A stretch of 64,000 bases of DNA. Source: Heterohyrax brucei. Taxonomy: Eukaryota > Chordata > Mammalia > Hyracoidea > Procaviidae. A program made the translations under genes and the position numbers. A model generated the notes under the pieces. It was not told the origin of the DNA. It did not search any database and saw only the letters and a list, made by a program, of their open reading frames with translations. Where the stretch lies: the NCBI GenBank assembly GCA_028571685.1, contig CM053154.1, positions 12,246,001-12,310,000 of the forward strand. The letters run 5' to 3'. Below, piece by piece: positions 21,349-32,560 of the stretch (positions are counted from its first letter, which is position 1; the number at the start of each line of letters is the position of its first letter).

Positions 21349-21855
21349 TGTTATGAATTGAATTGTATCAAAAATGTGTGTCAGCTTGGCTAGGCCTGTG
21401 ATTCCCAGCATTTGGTGATTGTCCCCATTTGTGATCTGCTGTGATTATCCTTTGGGTTGTAAATCCTAACTCTATGACATCAATGAGGAAAGATTAAAGG
21501 TAGTTATGGTAATGAAGTAGGATGCAGCCTACAGAATTAGATTGTGTCTTGAGTCAATCTCTTTTGAGTTTTAAAAGAGAGCCTTGAGCAGAGAGAAGGA
21601 CCTCCTTACCACTAAGAGGGAAGAGCTAGGAGTGGGGCAATGCCTTTGGACCTGGGGTTGTTGCACTGAGAAGCTCCTAGATCAGGGGAAATTGATGACA
21701 AGGGCCTTCCTCCAGAGCTGACAGAAAAAGTCTTCCCCTGGTGCTGACTCCTTGAATTCAGACTTTGATTCCTAACAACAAGGGAATAAATTTCAACTTG
21801 TTAAAGTCATCCACTTGTGGTATTTCTGTTACAGCAGCACTAAAGAACTAAGACA
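21349..21855 (+). mobile_element. MaLR/ERVL-like solo LTR
   Basis: A 507-bp LTR from 'tgttatgaattgaattgtat' to 'aagaactaagaca'. It has an internal TATA-like 'gttttaaaagagagcc' and 'gggaataaatttc' before the end. The flanking pentamers (gactc/gatgc) match at only 3 of 5 positions. No internal viral genes lie beside it. Confidence 0.85.
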
Positions 21856-22689
21856 GATGCCAACAGAGTGAGAGACAGATGTAGAACAGAACCTGCAGTT
21901 CCTAAAAATAAAAAGATAAGTAAATAAAACCAGATCTACCAGACTTGTTGAGATTGAAGGATTGCTCCAGACTATTGCCTTGAGATACTCTTCCTATCTT
22001 GAAGCCAAACTAGGCCTTGAGGTCACCTTCTAGCTAAATAACCAGTTTGTTCAAAACATAATGAGTATTAACTGTAAATGCGGGCGACATGGCCATGGTT
22101 AGGACTAGCACTGTGGCCTGGGTGCGAGGCTTGCGAGCCTGTGGATGAATGAATAGCAGCTGAAGACGGCTGGAATGCATGACGTCAGACCCTCCAAAAT
22201 GACGGGTCTGGCCCACTGAATGTTCTCTTTATACCTGCACACAGGCCTACGTGCTTTCCTCCTCGAGAGATGGATTCACCTGAGGAAGTAGCCTATGTTA
22301 TACTGATTAGATAGAAAGCAGAAGTTTGCTTTGGGAGGAACTTCCCTAAAATCCTATTCAAATCAATGCCTGCTTTACTGCACGTATACCTATTCTGTTC
22401 ACTAAATAAACATGAGCTGAATGATGCCCAAATCAGAGTCTGAGGCATCAGAGATACCAGCTGTCCTCCTCACCACCAGTATCTTCTGTGTGGCATTCTT
22501 CATCAGTACCAGTCAGCAGCAGGCGATACAGACCTGTGGAACTCAACAGTAAGTACTGTGCTCTTTAAAAAAAAAAAATCACCAATATACGACCAAACAG
22601 TCAACAATGACTTTAAAATAAAGATGAGAACGTGAGGGGACACAGAAACTAGATGAACAGAAATTGATCAACCAGAAAGGAAATTATGG
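21856..22689. other. No gene recognised
   Basis: A possible L2-like end lies at 22380-22430 ('ctgttcactaaataaaca'). Otherwise unassigned. Confidence 0.4.
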
Positions 22690-22800
22690 AAGTGTTGGTA
22701 CAGCATGCAGGGTATAACCAATGTCACTGAACAGTTTGTGAAGAATGGGGACCTAAACTGCTGTGTAAACCTTCACCAAAAATATCACAAAATTTTATTG
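22690..22800 (+). mobile_element. L1 3' terminal fragment
   Basis: 'accaatgtcactgaacagtt' and 'ctgtgtaaaccttcaccaaa' match the end of the L1 3' UTR seen at 31200-31280 and 36890-36960. Confidence 0.65.
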
Positions 22801-23574
22801 AAAAAATAGTCATAATAATAATGCTGAAAAGGTAGACAGGTCCCAGAGAGGTCACGGACCTCTGAGAGGTGAAGACCACAGTGCCTCCAGGACTCATCCT
22901 TCTAAGACGCATGTCAGTGGGTCTTCATGTGTGACTACTTCTTGGGAAGAACTAGGTCCTTCCGTTGGGCATTCTGTATGTGCACCTGTGTGTATTATTG
23001 TGCATGGAGATGCCAGCACTAGAAAGTGTTGGGGAGGGAGTTAGTATGAACAAATCAACAATGGCTTCTGAAAGCAAAGAGAAGAGTAAGCCTTGAAATT
23101 TTAAAAGAGCAGAATCTCAGCCAATGCGAGCACTAGCTTCTCAGCCTGAGATTCTGTCTCCAGTGAATGCTGCTATCTTTGAATTCCATCGGGACTTCCT
23201 CTGACTGAACCTCCCGCGACCTTGGCTCTGACACTTGTCTTTGATCTTGGCGTAAAAAACAGACCAAAAGGCTCACTCCCTGGGAAGTCACAGCAAAAAG
23301 TAAGGATGGTTTCAAAAATCATATTACACCTTTGCACGTAAGAACATATTTCCAGAAATGGTTAGTACACACACACAGCATGCATGGATATGTGTGCACA
23401 TGTACACAAGAAATACTATTTGGAGGAACATACACAAATCATTAGCAGCGGTTTTGGAAGGATGTAATTATGAAGGACTGTTACTGTCTACATCGTTTGT
23501 GTGGTCTGAAATCTTTATAAAAAGCCTTTACAGTACTACCATTACAAGCAGGGAGAAAAAGAGATATGGTGAAA
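22801..23574. other. No gene or repeat recognised
   Basis: Unassigned sequence with short frames only. Confidence 0.4.
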
Positions 23575-23765
23575 CCTGTGAGAGGCGGAATTCAATGAGA
23601 CTGCCTAGTTGTCCCAGGTCTCATGAGTTTTCCACCTGGGACAGAGTACAGTCTTACTACTTTTCTGTCACTTTCTGTTGATAGAAAATTGTTTGAGTTT
23701 TCCTTCCCTGACAGGTGTCTGCCTTACACACGTTTTGGCTTTTGTGGGTTTTCCTGTACATCTTA
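23575..23765 (+). repeat. Unidentified dispersed repeat, copy 1
   Basis: About 190 bp aligns, with obvious but imperfect identity, to the reverse complement of 27004-27195. Shared blocks are 'ggtctcatgagttttcc', 'tttctgtcact' and 'gtctgccttaca'. I cannot match it to a named family. Confidence 0.7.
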
Positions 23766-24139
23766 TAAAGTACAGACCCATATTCAGGGTTCAGGAGACT
23801 CTCAGTAAAGTCTGCAGCTGTTGTTGGCTGTTTGGCAAACACATTAGACCAAGGAACAACCTGGAAAATATCATTAAACAGTAGCAGGAGCTAAAAGCCT
23901 CAGGTCTTGATGATTTGGGTTCTGTTTGACCATAATCTTCAATGGCAGATTTCGTAAAACTCAAGCTCAAGCACGGAAGCAAAAGAGTTCAAAAAACAAT
24001 TTTCTCTATATTCTGTCACCCTTTAAAACACCCCACGGCCAGAATTTCTCCTCTACAGTCATCTATTCCTGTGGCCACCCTGGAAAACTCATCAGGCGCC
24101 TTCCTCTCCCATGCAATGCAGGTGACACCCAAGGGAGGC
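23766..24139. other. No gene or repeat recognised
   Basis: Several overlapping frames of 60-97 codons on both strands. None resembles a known domain. Confidence 0.4.
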
Positions 24140-24330
24140 TAGGGATGAAGTCAATTCCAATTCATAGCAATCCTATGGGACACAATAGAACTTCCCCTAT
24201 AGGGTTTCCTGGGCTGTAAATCTTTATGGAAGCAAATTGCCACATCTTTGTCCTGATGAGTGACTGTGAATTTGAACCATGAACATTTTAGTTAGCAGCC
24301 AAGCACTTTACCCAGTGCACAACCACGGAT
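24140..24330 (-). mobile_element. AfroSINE, reverse
   Basis: 'gaagtcaattccaattcata', 'cacaatagaacttcccctat', 'ggctgtaaatctttatggaa' and 'agcactttacccagtgca' show a nearly complete reversed copy. Confidence 0.9.
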
Positions 24331-24484
24331 TGTTAAATAGAGGAGATGGGGGGCAATACAATTGTATATTTCAGAGACTGTGCCATGGTCTTCATGAGAA
24401 CTTCATAAATAGTTATGTCAAAATAAGAACTAGCTGCCCTGGAGTCATATTTCTGGGTTTTACAAACAGTTCATGCTAGACCAG

Positions 24485-24650
24485 TAACTTAAAGGTTAGT
24501 GGTTAGAATGTATCCAGTAGTGCCACGGAAGACAGACCAGGCAATCCACTTCCATAATCATTACAGCCAAGAAAAGCCTTTGGAGCAGTTCCACTCTTCA
24601 ACACATGGAGGTGCCATGACTTGGAGCTGTCTTGACGGACAGGTTTTTTT
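24485..24650 (+). mobile_element. AfroSINE, RTE-linked subtype
   Basis: A degraded head ('aaaggttagtggttagaat') is followed by 'gacagaccaggcaatccact', 'agcagttccactcttcaac' and a 3' end in 'cttgacggacagg'. It sits 14 bp from an inverted copy. Confidence 0.8.
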
Positions 24651-24663
24651 TTTTGGTTTTGTC

Positions 24664-24838
24664 CCTGAACTTGACTCTGATTCATAGGGATCCATATCTG
24701 TCAGAGCAGAACTACGTTCCATAGAGTTTTCAATGGCTGATTTTTAGGGTGTAGATCACCAGGCCTTTTTTCTAAGTCATCTGTAAGTGGACTCAAACCT
24801 CCAAACTTATGGTTAGCAGCTGAGTGCATTAGTCAAAG
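24664..24838 (-). mobile_element. AfroSINE, RTE-linked subtype, reverse
   Basis: 'ctgattcatagggatcc', 'agagcagaactacgttccat', 'gtgtagatcaccaggccttt' and 'ggttagcagctgagtgcat' identify the reversed copy. Confidence 0.85.
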
Positions 24839-24839
24839 T

Positions 24840-25090
24840 AAGAGGTAGCATTTATTATATGACAAACTCTAGATTAAAGTGCCTACACAGAGTGCTTTAT
24901 TAATTCTCACAGTAATCTGTCAGATGGCAAATTGGATACACGGAAGCCCATTGTATAGATGGTGACACTGAGGCTTGGAAAAGTAACTCAGTTACCCAAA
25001 GTCATGTAGCTAGAAAGTGTCAGAGGCAGTTACCTAAGCTGAGGATAGCTGTCTGACTCCAGAACCCAGTACATAACCACTGCACCACTT
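24840..25090 (-). repeat. MIR element, near full length, reverse
   Basis: 'gaggtagcatttattatatg', 'ggtgacactgaggcttgga', 'gtcatgtagctagaaagtgt' and 'ataaccactgcaccactt' follow reversed MIR from end to tRNA head. Confidence 0.88.
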
Positions 25091-25655
25091 CCTCAGTGAG
25101 AAGGGGCTCTTGGTTCCTGACCAGAGTATTTCCTGAGTTTGTCGGCACCACCAACCTCTATGTGGCAGAGTGGTTGTCCCTGTTGTGTCTGAGCGTGGCC
25201 CTTACTAATGTCTGATCCATAAAAGGAAGACGTGGCTGTCTGTGTTTCTGCATGATAGGGCCCCACCTGGAGTTCAACCCCAGTGAGGATGTCAGAAGTC
25301 AGTCTCATGATGACCTGTAGGGGGGCAGGATGGAGACAGTACTGTAAGGGGCATGGGAGGGCTGCTGGGGACAATGCCAAAGTCCTAATCCTGGTTCTGG
25401 GCACTGGCTACACAGCTGTGTTCATTTTGTGAGAGTCAAGCTGTGCACTTATGATAGGCATGTACATTACACTTCAATAAAAGTTTGGAGGCTTTTTTAA
25501 TTCCCAGTATGAATGCTGAATTGCAAACTACAGTAAACAGACCAGAAGCCCAGGAGGACCATAAACCAAAGCAGAGCTAAGGCTTTAGGAAGTTTCCATC
25601 CTTGCCGTATTTTCAAATAACAGGTATAGATGCTTCTGAGACATGGCGCTGGCAG
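25091..25655. other. No gene recognised
   Basis: Contains 'cacttcaataaaagtttgg' near 25475, a possible LINE or LTR terminus. Not assigned. Confidence 0.4.
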
Positions 25656-26520
25656 TTAGTAGCCCTCCCTGATCATTGGCATCATCTGGGGAATTTTTTT
25701 TTTAATTGTGATTAAGCAAACGTTTATAATCCAAGTCAATTTACCATACAAAACCCTAAGCGCCTGCCTCTCTGCAACTCTGTCTGCTCTCCTCACCCTG
25801 CAACAGCGCACTTTTATTTTCCACTCTTCCAGTATCCACCCAACCAACACTTGTCCCCTCCTCTCTACCCTCTCCTCTCCCCTCTCAAAAGAAGCCAGTA
25901 GGACAGCCTCACATAAAACCATGAGGTACACATACCACCGGCATCACTCTGTGGCCCCAAGTCCAGTGACTCTGTGTCTGAATTGTTGGCTTCAGTACTG
26001 GTTTCAGCTGTGGGCTAGCAGCAAGTCCAGGGACCATGTTCCCAGGGGACCCTCCAGGTTGTCAGACCATCAGTCCTGGCCTTTTGATAGACTTCTGGGT
26101 CTGCACACCCCTTTTTCTCATGCTGGAGCAGAGACTCTATGTTGTGTCCCCTGTCAGGGCTGTCTTTGGTGGTGGCCAGGCACCATCTAGTTCATCTGGT
26201 CTCATGCTGATGCAGTCTCCCAATCACATGGGTCCTTCCATCTCCCGGACTCCTTTATCTTCACGTCTTTGCTCTTCTTAGTTGTCGCTTGTTCCAGGTG
26301 GGTTGGGACTGATTGATGTTCCTAAGGTGGCAGCTCGCTGGCTTTTAAGACCACCCGGGGAACTTTTAAACAACCAAAAAAGTGGTGCCCAGGCCATGTC
26401 CCTAAAGATTTTGGCATAATAATTGGCCTGGGAGCAGCTGACGTATCACGATTTTGAAATGCTTCCCGAGTGTTCCAGTGAGTATCCAAAGTAGAGACCC
26501 ACCGCTTTAGAGATTCAGTT
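25656..26520 (+). mobile_element. MER5-type hAT element split by an L1
   Basis: 25660-25698 ('attggcatcatctggggaat') and 26355-26520 ('ccggggaacttttaaacaac', ending 'gagacccaccgcttta') are the two parts of one non-autonomous hAT element. They are separated by the reversed L1 tail. Confidence 0.65.
25699..26354 (-). mobile_element. L1 3' UTR (type B tail), reverse
   Basis: On the plus strand it starts with a T run (the reversed poly(A)) and 'aattgtgattaagcaaacg', then a long pyrimidine-rich region. Target duplications 'ctggggaatttt' and 'ccggggaactttt' flank it with two mismatches. The 160-codon plus-strand frame inside is antisense to the L1 UTR and is not a gene. Confidence 0.85.
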
Positions 26521-26680
26521 AAATGCTGTATATCATTATCTCTAACCCCTTTGCACCACTACAAGATTACAAATGAGGGAAATGAGGTAGGAAGAGATGG
26601 ATGTTTTCCAAGACCACATGGCGGTTAAACAGTCAGACAGGTTTGAAGCTCAGCTCTGTCTCCAAAAACTGCTACCTAAA
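26521..26680 (-). repeat. MIR fragment, reverse
   Basis: 'tacaaatgagggaaatgagg', 'aagaccacatggcggttaaa' and 'aggtttgaagctcagctctg' match reversed MIR. Confidence 0.65.
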
Positions 26681-27003
26681 CAGTATGATCTAGAGTTGTT
26701 CAAATGCTGGCTTTTTCTCATAATTGATGTGCAAACTTTACATGCTGTGTTTTTCATCTGGGTCTCTGCTCTTCCTCCTGCCAGCTGTTTCATTCAATCT
26801 CTGTTTCCGTGTTGCCTCCTAAGGAGGTTTGGCCGATGCCCTTTTCTTAGTCCTGTTCTCTCACACACGCAGCTCTTCGTACCCCTCCACCCCACCACCC
26901 TTCCTGGCACAACACTCATCACAGGTGAAAATGGGCCGGTAATATGTTTCTTTCCTTGTTCCTTTGGCCTGATCTCCCCATAAAACTCTAGCTACCAGAA
27001 GGG
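26681..27003. other. No gene or repeat recognised
   Basis: Pyrimidine-rich sequence with a 128-codon plus-strand frame of no recognisable domain. Confidence 0.4.
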
Positions 27004-27195
27004 TAGAAAATACAAGAAAACCTGCAAAAGTTGAATTCTATGTAAGGCAGAAATCTGTCAGAGAAGGCAAACTCAAATATTTTCCACTAAAATGAGTGAC
27101 AGAAAAATGGTCAGACTGCACCCTGTCAAAGGCAGAAAACTCATGAGACCCAGAAAAGTAAGGCATTCCAGCCACTGAATTCCAGCTCTCACAGG
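27004..27195 (-). repeat. Unidentified dispersed repeat, copy 2 (inverted)
   Basis: Reverse-complement partner of 23575-23765, about 3.3 kb away. The similarity ends at comparable points in both copies, which supports a real repeat unit of about 190 bp. Confidence 0.7.
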
Positions 27196-27235
27196 TTTGC
27201 TGTATATCTGTTCTGTGTGCTAATGAGTTCTCATC

Positions 27236-27302
27236 GCTTAGCACAGTACCTGGTAGTTAATAAGTACTCAATAAGTTGTGATTGAATAATAAATAAATAA
27301 AC
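27236..27302 (+). repeat. MIR/L2 3' end fragment
   Basis: 'cagtacctggtagttaataa' and 'gtactcaataagttgtgatt' end in (AAAT)n. Confidence 0.6.
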
Positions 27303-27670
27303 TACTCAATTAATATACGTAGGTATCTTTATAAGAGTGCACATCTTCACCAGGAACCCTGAGTGTCATTCAAAGCCAGGGGAAGTGGAGGCATCTCATC
27401 CCTAATGCACACTGCCCATCAGCCCTCAGACTTCACCATCTAAACCCAAGGAAGCCATCATCCTTGATCCTGGAGACTTCTGCTGTTAGCATGACAGCTT
27501 CAGTGTGAAGTCTTACATTTGGAGGGTTACCATTTTCCCCCAAATCACTGCACTGACTTCTCATACCCATGGTGCAAAATCACCCTTCTTGGCTTTTCTA
27601 TAACTGGCTTTGGCTTTCAATGACCTGTTGGCTTAAGCCTGTTATGAAAGCAAGACTCTCTGGAAGATCT
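27303..27670. other. No gene or repeat recognised
   Basis: Unassigned. Confidence 0.4.
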
Positions 27671-27846
27671 AAAAACCAAGTTGCAATGGAGTCATTCCGA
27701 CTCATGTGTCAGGATAAAACTGTGCTCCACAGCGTTTTCAGTGGCTGCTTTTTCAGAAGTAGATTGCCAGGCACCTCTGGGAGGACTCAACCTTCCCACC
27801 TGTCAATCCGCAGCTATGTTAACTATTGGCACCACCCAGGGGCTCC
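27671..27846 (-). mobile_element. AfroSINE, RTE-linked subtype, reverse
   Basis: 'caatggagtcattccgactc', 'ttttcagaagtagattgcca' and the head 'tggcaccacccaggggctcc' are all present. Confidence 0.88.
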
Positions 27847-28066
27847 CTGTGAGACCCGGAGCATAAGAATTGCCCAGAACCTACCAAACACATGCCACAA
27901 GTTTGCTGTTTCTCTTTAAACTATTTTAATATCCACAACCCTTTCTCCCCACCTCCCATCCCCATTACATTTATTCTGCAAAACTCTATTTGTGCAAAGG
28001 AATCTCCTCCTTCAGAGCCAGTGAACAGAGAGGGGAAATGGAAACAGTCAACTCTAAATTTACAAA

Positions 28067-28236
28067 AAGGAAAAAAAATGAAACCCATTGCCATCAAGTA
28101 GATTCTGACTCATAACAACCCCATAGCGCAGAGTAGAACAGCTCCCATAGAGTTTCCAAGGGGTGCCTACCGTATTTCAACTGCCAAACTTTTGGGTGGC
28201 AGCTGTCGCCCTTAACTCCTACACCATCAGGGCTCC
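28067..28236 (-). mobile_element. AfroSINE with 15-bp TSD, reverse
   Basis: Full reversed copy from 'acccattgccatcaagtag' to 'acaccatcagggctcc'. It is flanked by 'ctctaaatttacaaa' (28052-28066) and 'ctctgaatttacaga' (28237-28251). A 13/15 duplication of this length fits LINE-driven insertion. Confidence 0.93.
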
Positions 28237-28321
28237 CTCTGAATTTACAGAGGACTTGAAAGCCCAGCTGATGTTTACCAGTTTACAAAAGCAGCGCCCT
28301 CTCTATTTCTGAGTACAGAGA

Positions 28322-28640
28322 AGCTGTTGTTGCTATTGTTAGCTGTTGTCAAGTGAACAGCAACTCACAGCGACTCCGTGTACAGCAGAAGGAAACATTG
28401 CCTCGTTCTGCACCACTCTCACAATCGCCATCCTCACAATCATTGTGACCTTAAGCCTGTTGTTGCAGCCACAGCGTCAATCCATCTCACTGAGGGTCTT
28501 CTTTTCCACTGACCTTCTATTTTACCAAGCATGTCATTCTTCTCCAGGGGACTGGTCCCTACTCCAAGACGTCTAACGTACATAAGAGAGTCTTGCCATC
28601 CTTGCTTCTAATGAGTGTTCTGGCTAAGAGAAGTAGGTCA
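28322..28640 (-). mobile_element. RTE LINE 3' end, reverse
   Basis: Starts with the (gctgttgtt)n tail and 'agcaactcacagcgactccg'. It continues through 'agggtcttcttttccactga' and 'agtcttgccatccttgctt', the reversed ORF C-terminal coding region. 5'-truncated. Confidence 0.88.
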
Positions 28641-28830
28641 TGCAAAGTACAAGTTTTCAAACTAAAGAAAGCTGGTATGAAACTATTTGTCTTAGATTCA
28701 CACATCTGAGGGCCCAAGGAACTTTTTAGAGTTTCATTTTCTTGTGAAAATTCTTTCATGTTTAAGACTTGTTACACACTGTCCATGACTCTGAGCACTG
28801 GTTTACACTGCTGTGATTATACCTAATATA

Positions 28831-28995
28831 CCAAAACCAAACCAAACTTATTGCTGTTGAGTCAACTGCAATCATAGCAACTCTATGGGACACAGTAGAA
28901 CCACCTCATAGGACTTCCAAGGAGCAACTGGTGGATTCAAACTGCCCACCATCTGGTTAGCAGCTGAGCTCTTAACCACCGCACTAAAGCATGGC
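28831..28995 (-). mobile_element. AfroSINE, reverse
   Basis: 'cttattgctgttgagtcaac', 'cacagtagaaccacctcata' and 'gctgagctcttaaccaccg' give the full reversed copy. Confidence 0.9.
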
Positions 28996-30815
28996 TAAAA
29001 CATGGCACGGCCGTCATTGTTTCTCTCCACCTACTGGAGATAAACAGGGAGAACCAGTCACAGCTCTTGTTTCTAAAGGAGCCCAGACATAACCCTTTTC
29101 AACACTGTCCTCTACCAACTGCTGTCACCAGCCAGAAGTTCCGTTTTAAGATTACATCTCTCTGTTTTAAAGAAGAAGCTCTTGTCTTTCCCAAGAGACA
29201 CATCCTGAGATCTTCTGAAATGGCCACACCCGGAGTTTTTGCTAGCACTTGGGCATAGAATTTCCTTGTCAACAAAAAGGAGGTAATCCCTGCCCATAGA
29301 ATTCTTGCAAAAAGGTTATATAAAATCATGTACCAAATTTCTGCAATGTGATTGCCAAGACCTCTCACCTACTCAGCTGATTTGCTCCTACATACAACCC
29401 TTTCAGCCTGCTAATTTAGAATCAATTACCTCAGAGAAATTAAAAACCACCCCTCATCATGGAAGCCTAGGGCAACTCTTGAAGGGTTCAAAGGGCAGAT
29501 GTTTAATCTGCGCTCACCCAGGATGTATCAATGTCGATGCTTCTACTCCAAAACTCCAAAACTCCATTGGTCTTGATCAAAGATTCAGGGTAGACTTGTG
29601 CCCATCACAGGCCCACTAAAATGACAACAGACTCTGTATGGGCACACTGGAGCATCCTGGATCACCCAAGAGGCAGGAAAAAGCAAAAGCCAGAAGCTAA
29701 AACAAGTGAGAGGCAGAATCTGATTATTAATGGCAAATCACACCTCCAGCTATTGTTTGTCCCCAAATAACCTTGTTTTTATCTGTTTTTCCCAACTATT
29801 CATGCACCCTGGGGGTGTAAAGGGCACAGGCTTTGTTGATAGTCCTGTCTATATCTCTTTGGCCAGACAGAGCTAACTTACAGCTGTGGGGACAGTCATC
29901 AGCCTACAGACAGCTTGCACAGCAAGCAGCTCTCTTATTCTCTGGCCTCCCAGGAGGCTGGCCGTTCCTTCACGCATTCGGAAAGAGATAAAACTATACT
30001 TTTAAAAAATGATTTCAAATAAAACATTTGCCTAGCCCACCTTGAAACTTAGAAAGCCTCTGTACTCAATTATGTTAAAGGTCCTTTGTGGTTTCATGAT
30101 TATATAATTCTCAGATGCAACCTATGTCACAGCTCTTGTCTCTAGATTTTTGTTGCTCTCTCTCCTCAGTAACAACAGGGCTTCCTTTTAAGGTAGAAAC
30201 CAGGGTCTAGCTCAGCCTAGATCATAGAACAAAGGACACACACCGTTTGCAAAGCCAATTACCTAGTGAGATAGATTAAGTAATACAAAGAAACAGAATG
30301 CTATACTGCAGAAAGAACTAACCAAGAAACTCAACAACAAGAACAGATTGTTATGGGGGGGAAAAAAAGCTGAAGAGAAAGATACACAACAGGATTTATA
30401 GCACCAAGCCATTTAAGTAAATCAAAATGCATATAGAGCATTAGATTTTTACAAGGGTGCATACAAACATAAGGACATGCATAAATCAATTCATTAGAGT
30501 CAGAGTCTGTGCAGGGAGGGAACGGTGGGACAGTGAAGAAGAAAGGGAAACATGGAAGAAAACACACAAGTCCTGCCCACAGGGATAATGGCAATGTCCT
30601 TCCACAATGACAGTAAAGAAGAGAACTCAAGACTGCACCTGAGGTCCAAAAAATGAGAAAAAAAAACAGAGCTGGCCACTCAGGTAGTTCTACTTCTATG
30701 ATCCCTCTGAAGGGAAAATAGGAAAACAAGAAATGATTTAAGATCCTTTGATGTGTTTTGTTTATTCCTAAATAAAATGTCACTACAATGAGACTAAATA
30801 TCAAGGACTACACAG
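28996..30815. other. No gene recognised
   Basis: 1.8 kb without a confidently assigned element. The sequence at 30330-30800 is purine-rich and gives a 157-codon minus-strand frame of hydrophobic, low-complexity character. I judge it a composition artefact, perhaps an old LINE 3' UTR. Confidence 0.4.
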
Positions 30816-31296
30816 TAACGACCCCAAAAGACCAGACTTACTGACCTGGCAGAGACTGGAGAAACCCTGAGGATATGACCTTCATACACTCTTCTGTCTC
30901 AGCAGTGAAGTCATTCCTGAGGTTCACCCCTCAGTCAAAGATTAAAAGGGCCCATAAAACAAAGGAAACCCTAGTGGTAAGAGCTGTGGTTGCTAACCAA
31001 AAGGCTGGCAGTTCAAATCTACCAAGTAATCCTTGGAAACTCTGTGGAGCAGCCCCACTCTGTCCTATAGGGTTCTATGAGTCGGAATCCACGCTACAGT
31101 CTTAATTCATACCAGTGCAGCAGCAAGGCACAGAAAGGAGGAGAGGACAGTCAAGCTTGTAGTGGGGAACCCAAAAATCAAGAAGAGTGTTGGCATTTCA
31201 CGAGGTTAGCAACCAATGTCAAAATATATGTATTCCTTAATGAGAAACTAATTTGCTCTGTAAACCTTCATCTAAAGTACAATTAAAAAAAAAAAA
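30816..31296 (+). mobile_element. L1 3' UTR (type A) with poly(A), SINE inside
   Basis: Runs from 'ccaaaagaccagacttact' through 'gcccataaaac' to 'aaccttcatctaaagtacaa' and a 12-base A tail at 31285-31296. An AfroSINE (30964-31098) interrupts it after 'cccataaaacaaa'. 5'-truncated. Confidence 0.88.
30964..31098 (+). mobile_element. AfroSINE in L1 3' UTR
   Basis: 'ggaaaccctagtggtaagag', 'ggctggcagttcaaatctac', 'gcagccccactctgtcctat' and 'tctatgagtcggaatccac' are present. The A box has lost bases ('tagtggtaagagc'). Confidence 0.93.
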
Positions 31297-31339
31297 GAAT
31301 ACAGTTAAGAAAACCCTATCAACTTCATGGCAACTAACA

Positions 31340-31550
31340 ACAACAGCTAAAAAATTTAAGCAGTAACTTGAAAGATTAGTAAGATCCTTGAGGGCAGTGA
31401 GTTATTATTAATGGGGAAGGAACAACTCAGAAAAGAAGAGTGAGGATGATTGCACAGATCAAAGAATGTCATCTGTGTCACTAAATGGTACCTGTGGACA
31501 CTGTTGAATCGGTATATGTTTTGCTGTGCATATTCTCTCCCGGGGCTCTT
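31340..31550 (+). mobile_element. L1-type 3' end, weak
   Basis: 'ggtatatgttttgctgtgca' matches 'ggtgtatgttttgctgtgta' in 37281-37447, both following a 'gatt/ggct-gcaca' block. It is probably one old L1 subfamily tail. Confidence 0.5.
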
Positions 31551-31774
31551 TTCTTTTCATGAGTCAAAGCAGATGTAGGAAAATATTGTCCCAGATGCTC
31601 TCTAAAAAGGCACAGGGGGGTGAGGCTAATGATTTTTTTCTAGGTGCCAGCAAAGAGAGGTCGGGAATCTTCCAGAAGGTTAGAAATATGCTCCTATTTT
31701 GTAACAGAGAAGACAGGAGACTAATGGATTTAGAACATACAAGGCAACCCCTAAAATCAACAGCTCTAAATGGT

Positions 31775-31990
31775 CAATCACAAAATAACAAATACTGTAT
31801 CACCTCACTTATACAAAATGACAAGAAAAGGCAAATGTTTCAAGAACAAAGTTTATTAGTGGCTACCAGGAGCAGAAGGGGGAAGGGGTGGTAATGATGA
31901 TGGAAATCCCATATTGATTAAGGGCAGGGTTATACAGCTGATTATTGTACTTGCTGTCAATAAATTGTAAACCTTCGAAAAATTGAATTG
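31775..31990 (+). mobile_element. L1M 3' end fragment
   Basis: 'aaatactgtatcacctcact', 'ttattagtggctaccaggag' and 'gtcaataaattgtaaacctt' match old mammalian L1 3' ends. Confidence 0.65.
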
Positions 31991-32059
31991 ACAAAAGTGT
32001 GTGCTAGATATATTTACAAAGTAACGAAAGAAAGAAAGAGGCAGTAGTTGCCGCGGCTA

Positions 32060-32560
32060 CGTACAAGCAAAAGCTTGCAGGATTTGTTTCGGTTCCTTGG
32101 TTTGGAGGTTTAGGCTGTCATGTTCATGGGATATCCTTGTTAATTGGTCTCATAACATGCTTAGTGCTGCTCTTCTACCTCCTAGTATTTGATCCCTAAA
32201 GGCTTGCAAGGGGCCATCAGTTGGTCTCTATCCAGCTGCTTCTCCTGAATACCTGATGTTACCTGACATCTATACCCCCTCTAGACTGACTTTCTGAACA
32301 GAGGAAGCAGAGAGTCAGGGAGTAAGAGGAGGATAGGGTACATATGGCTAATTTCCTCCATGAACAATGGCCTCCTTTGCCACAAGACCAGAAGAACAGG
32401 ATGATACCTGGCTACCATGGCTGAACATATTGATCAAAGACCCTGTAGAAGACTTCCAGTCAGCCCAGAGCCATAGACAGGAGCATCATGCCATCCCTCC
32501 AAAGCAAAGACTCAAAACAGAGACAAATGTCAGTTCTGGAAAGTAAAACATCAAATGGAG
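32060..32560 (+). mobile_element. Diverged L1 3' UTR fragment
   Basis: Blocks such as 'ggcttgcaaggggccatca', 'acaagaccagaagaacag' and 'gatgatacctggctacca' parallel 36370-36560 in the L1 at 33060-36976. No poly(A) is visible. Confidence 0.5.

Noticed and set aside
25708-26190. 160-codon plus-strand frame
   Set aside because: It is antisense to an L1 3' UTR. The pyrimidine-rich strand is simply stop-poor.
26597-26983. 128-codon plus-strand frame
   Set aside because: Starts inside a MIR and continues in pyrimidine-rich DNA. No homology recognised.
30331-30804. 157-codon minus-strand frame with membrane-like segments
   Set aside because: Produced by a purine-rich plus strand. Phe/Leu/Pro/Cys-rich composition without a domain fits an artefact.
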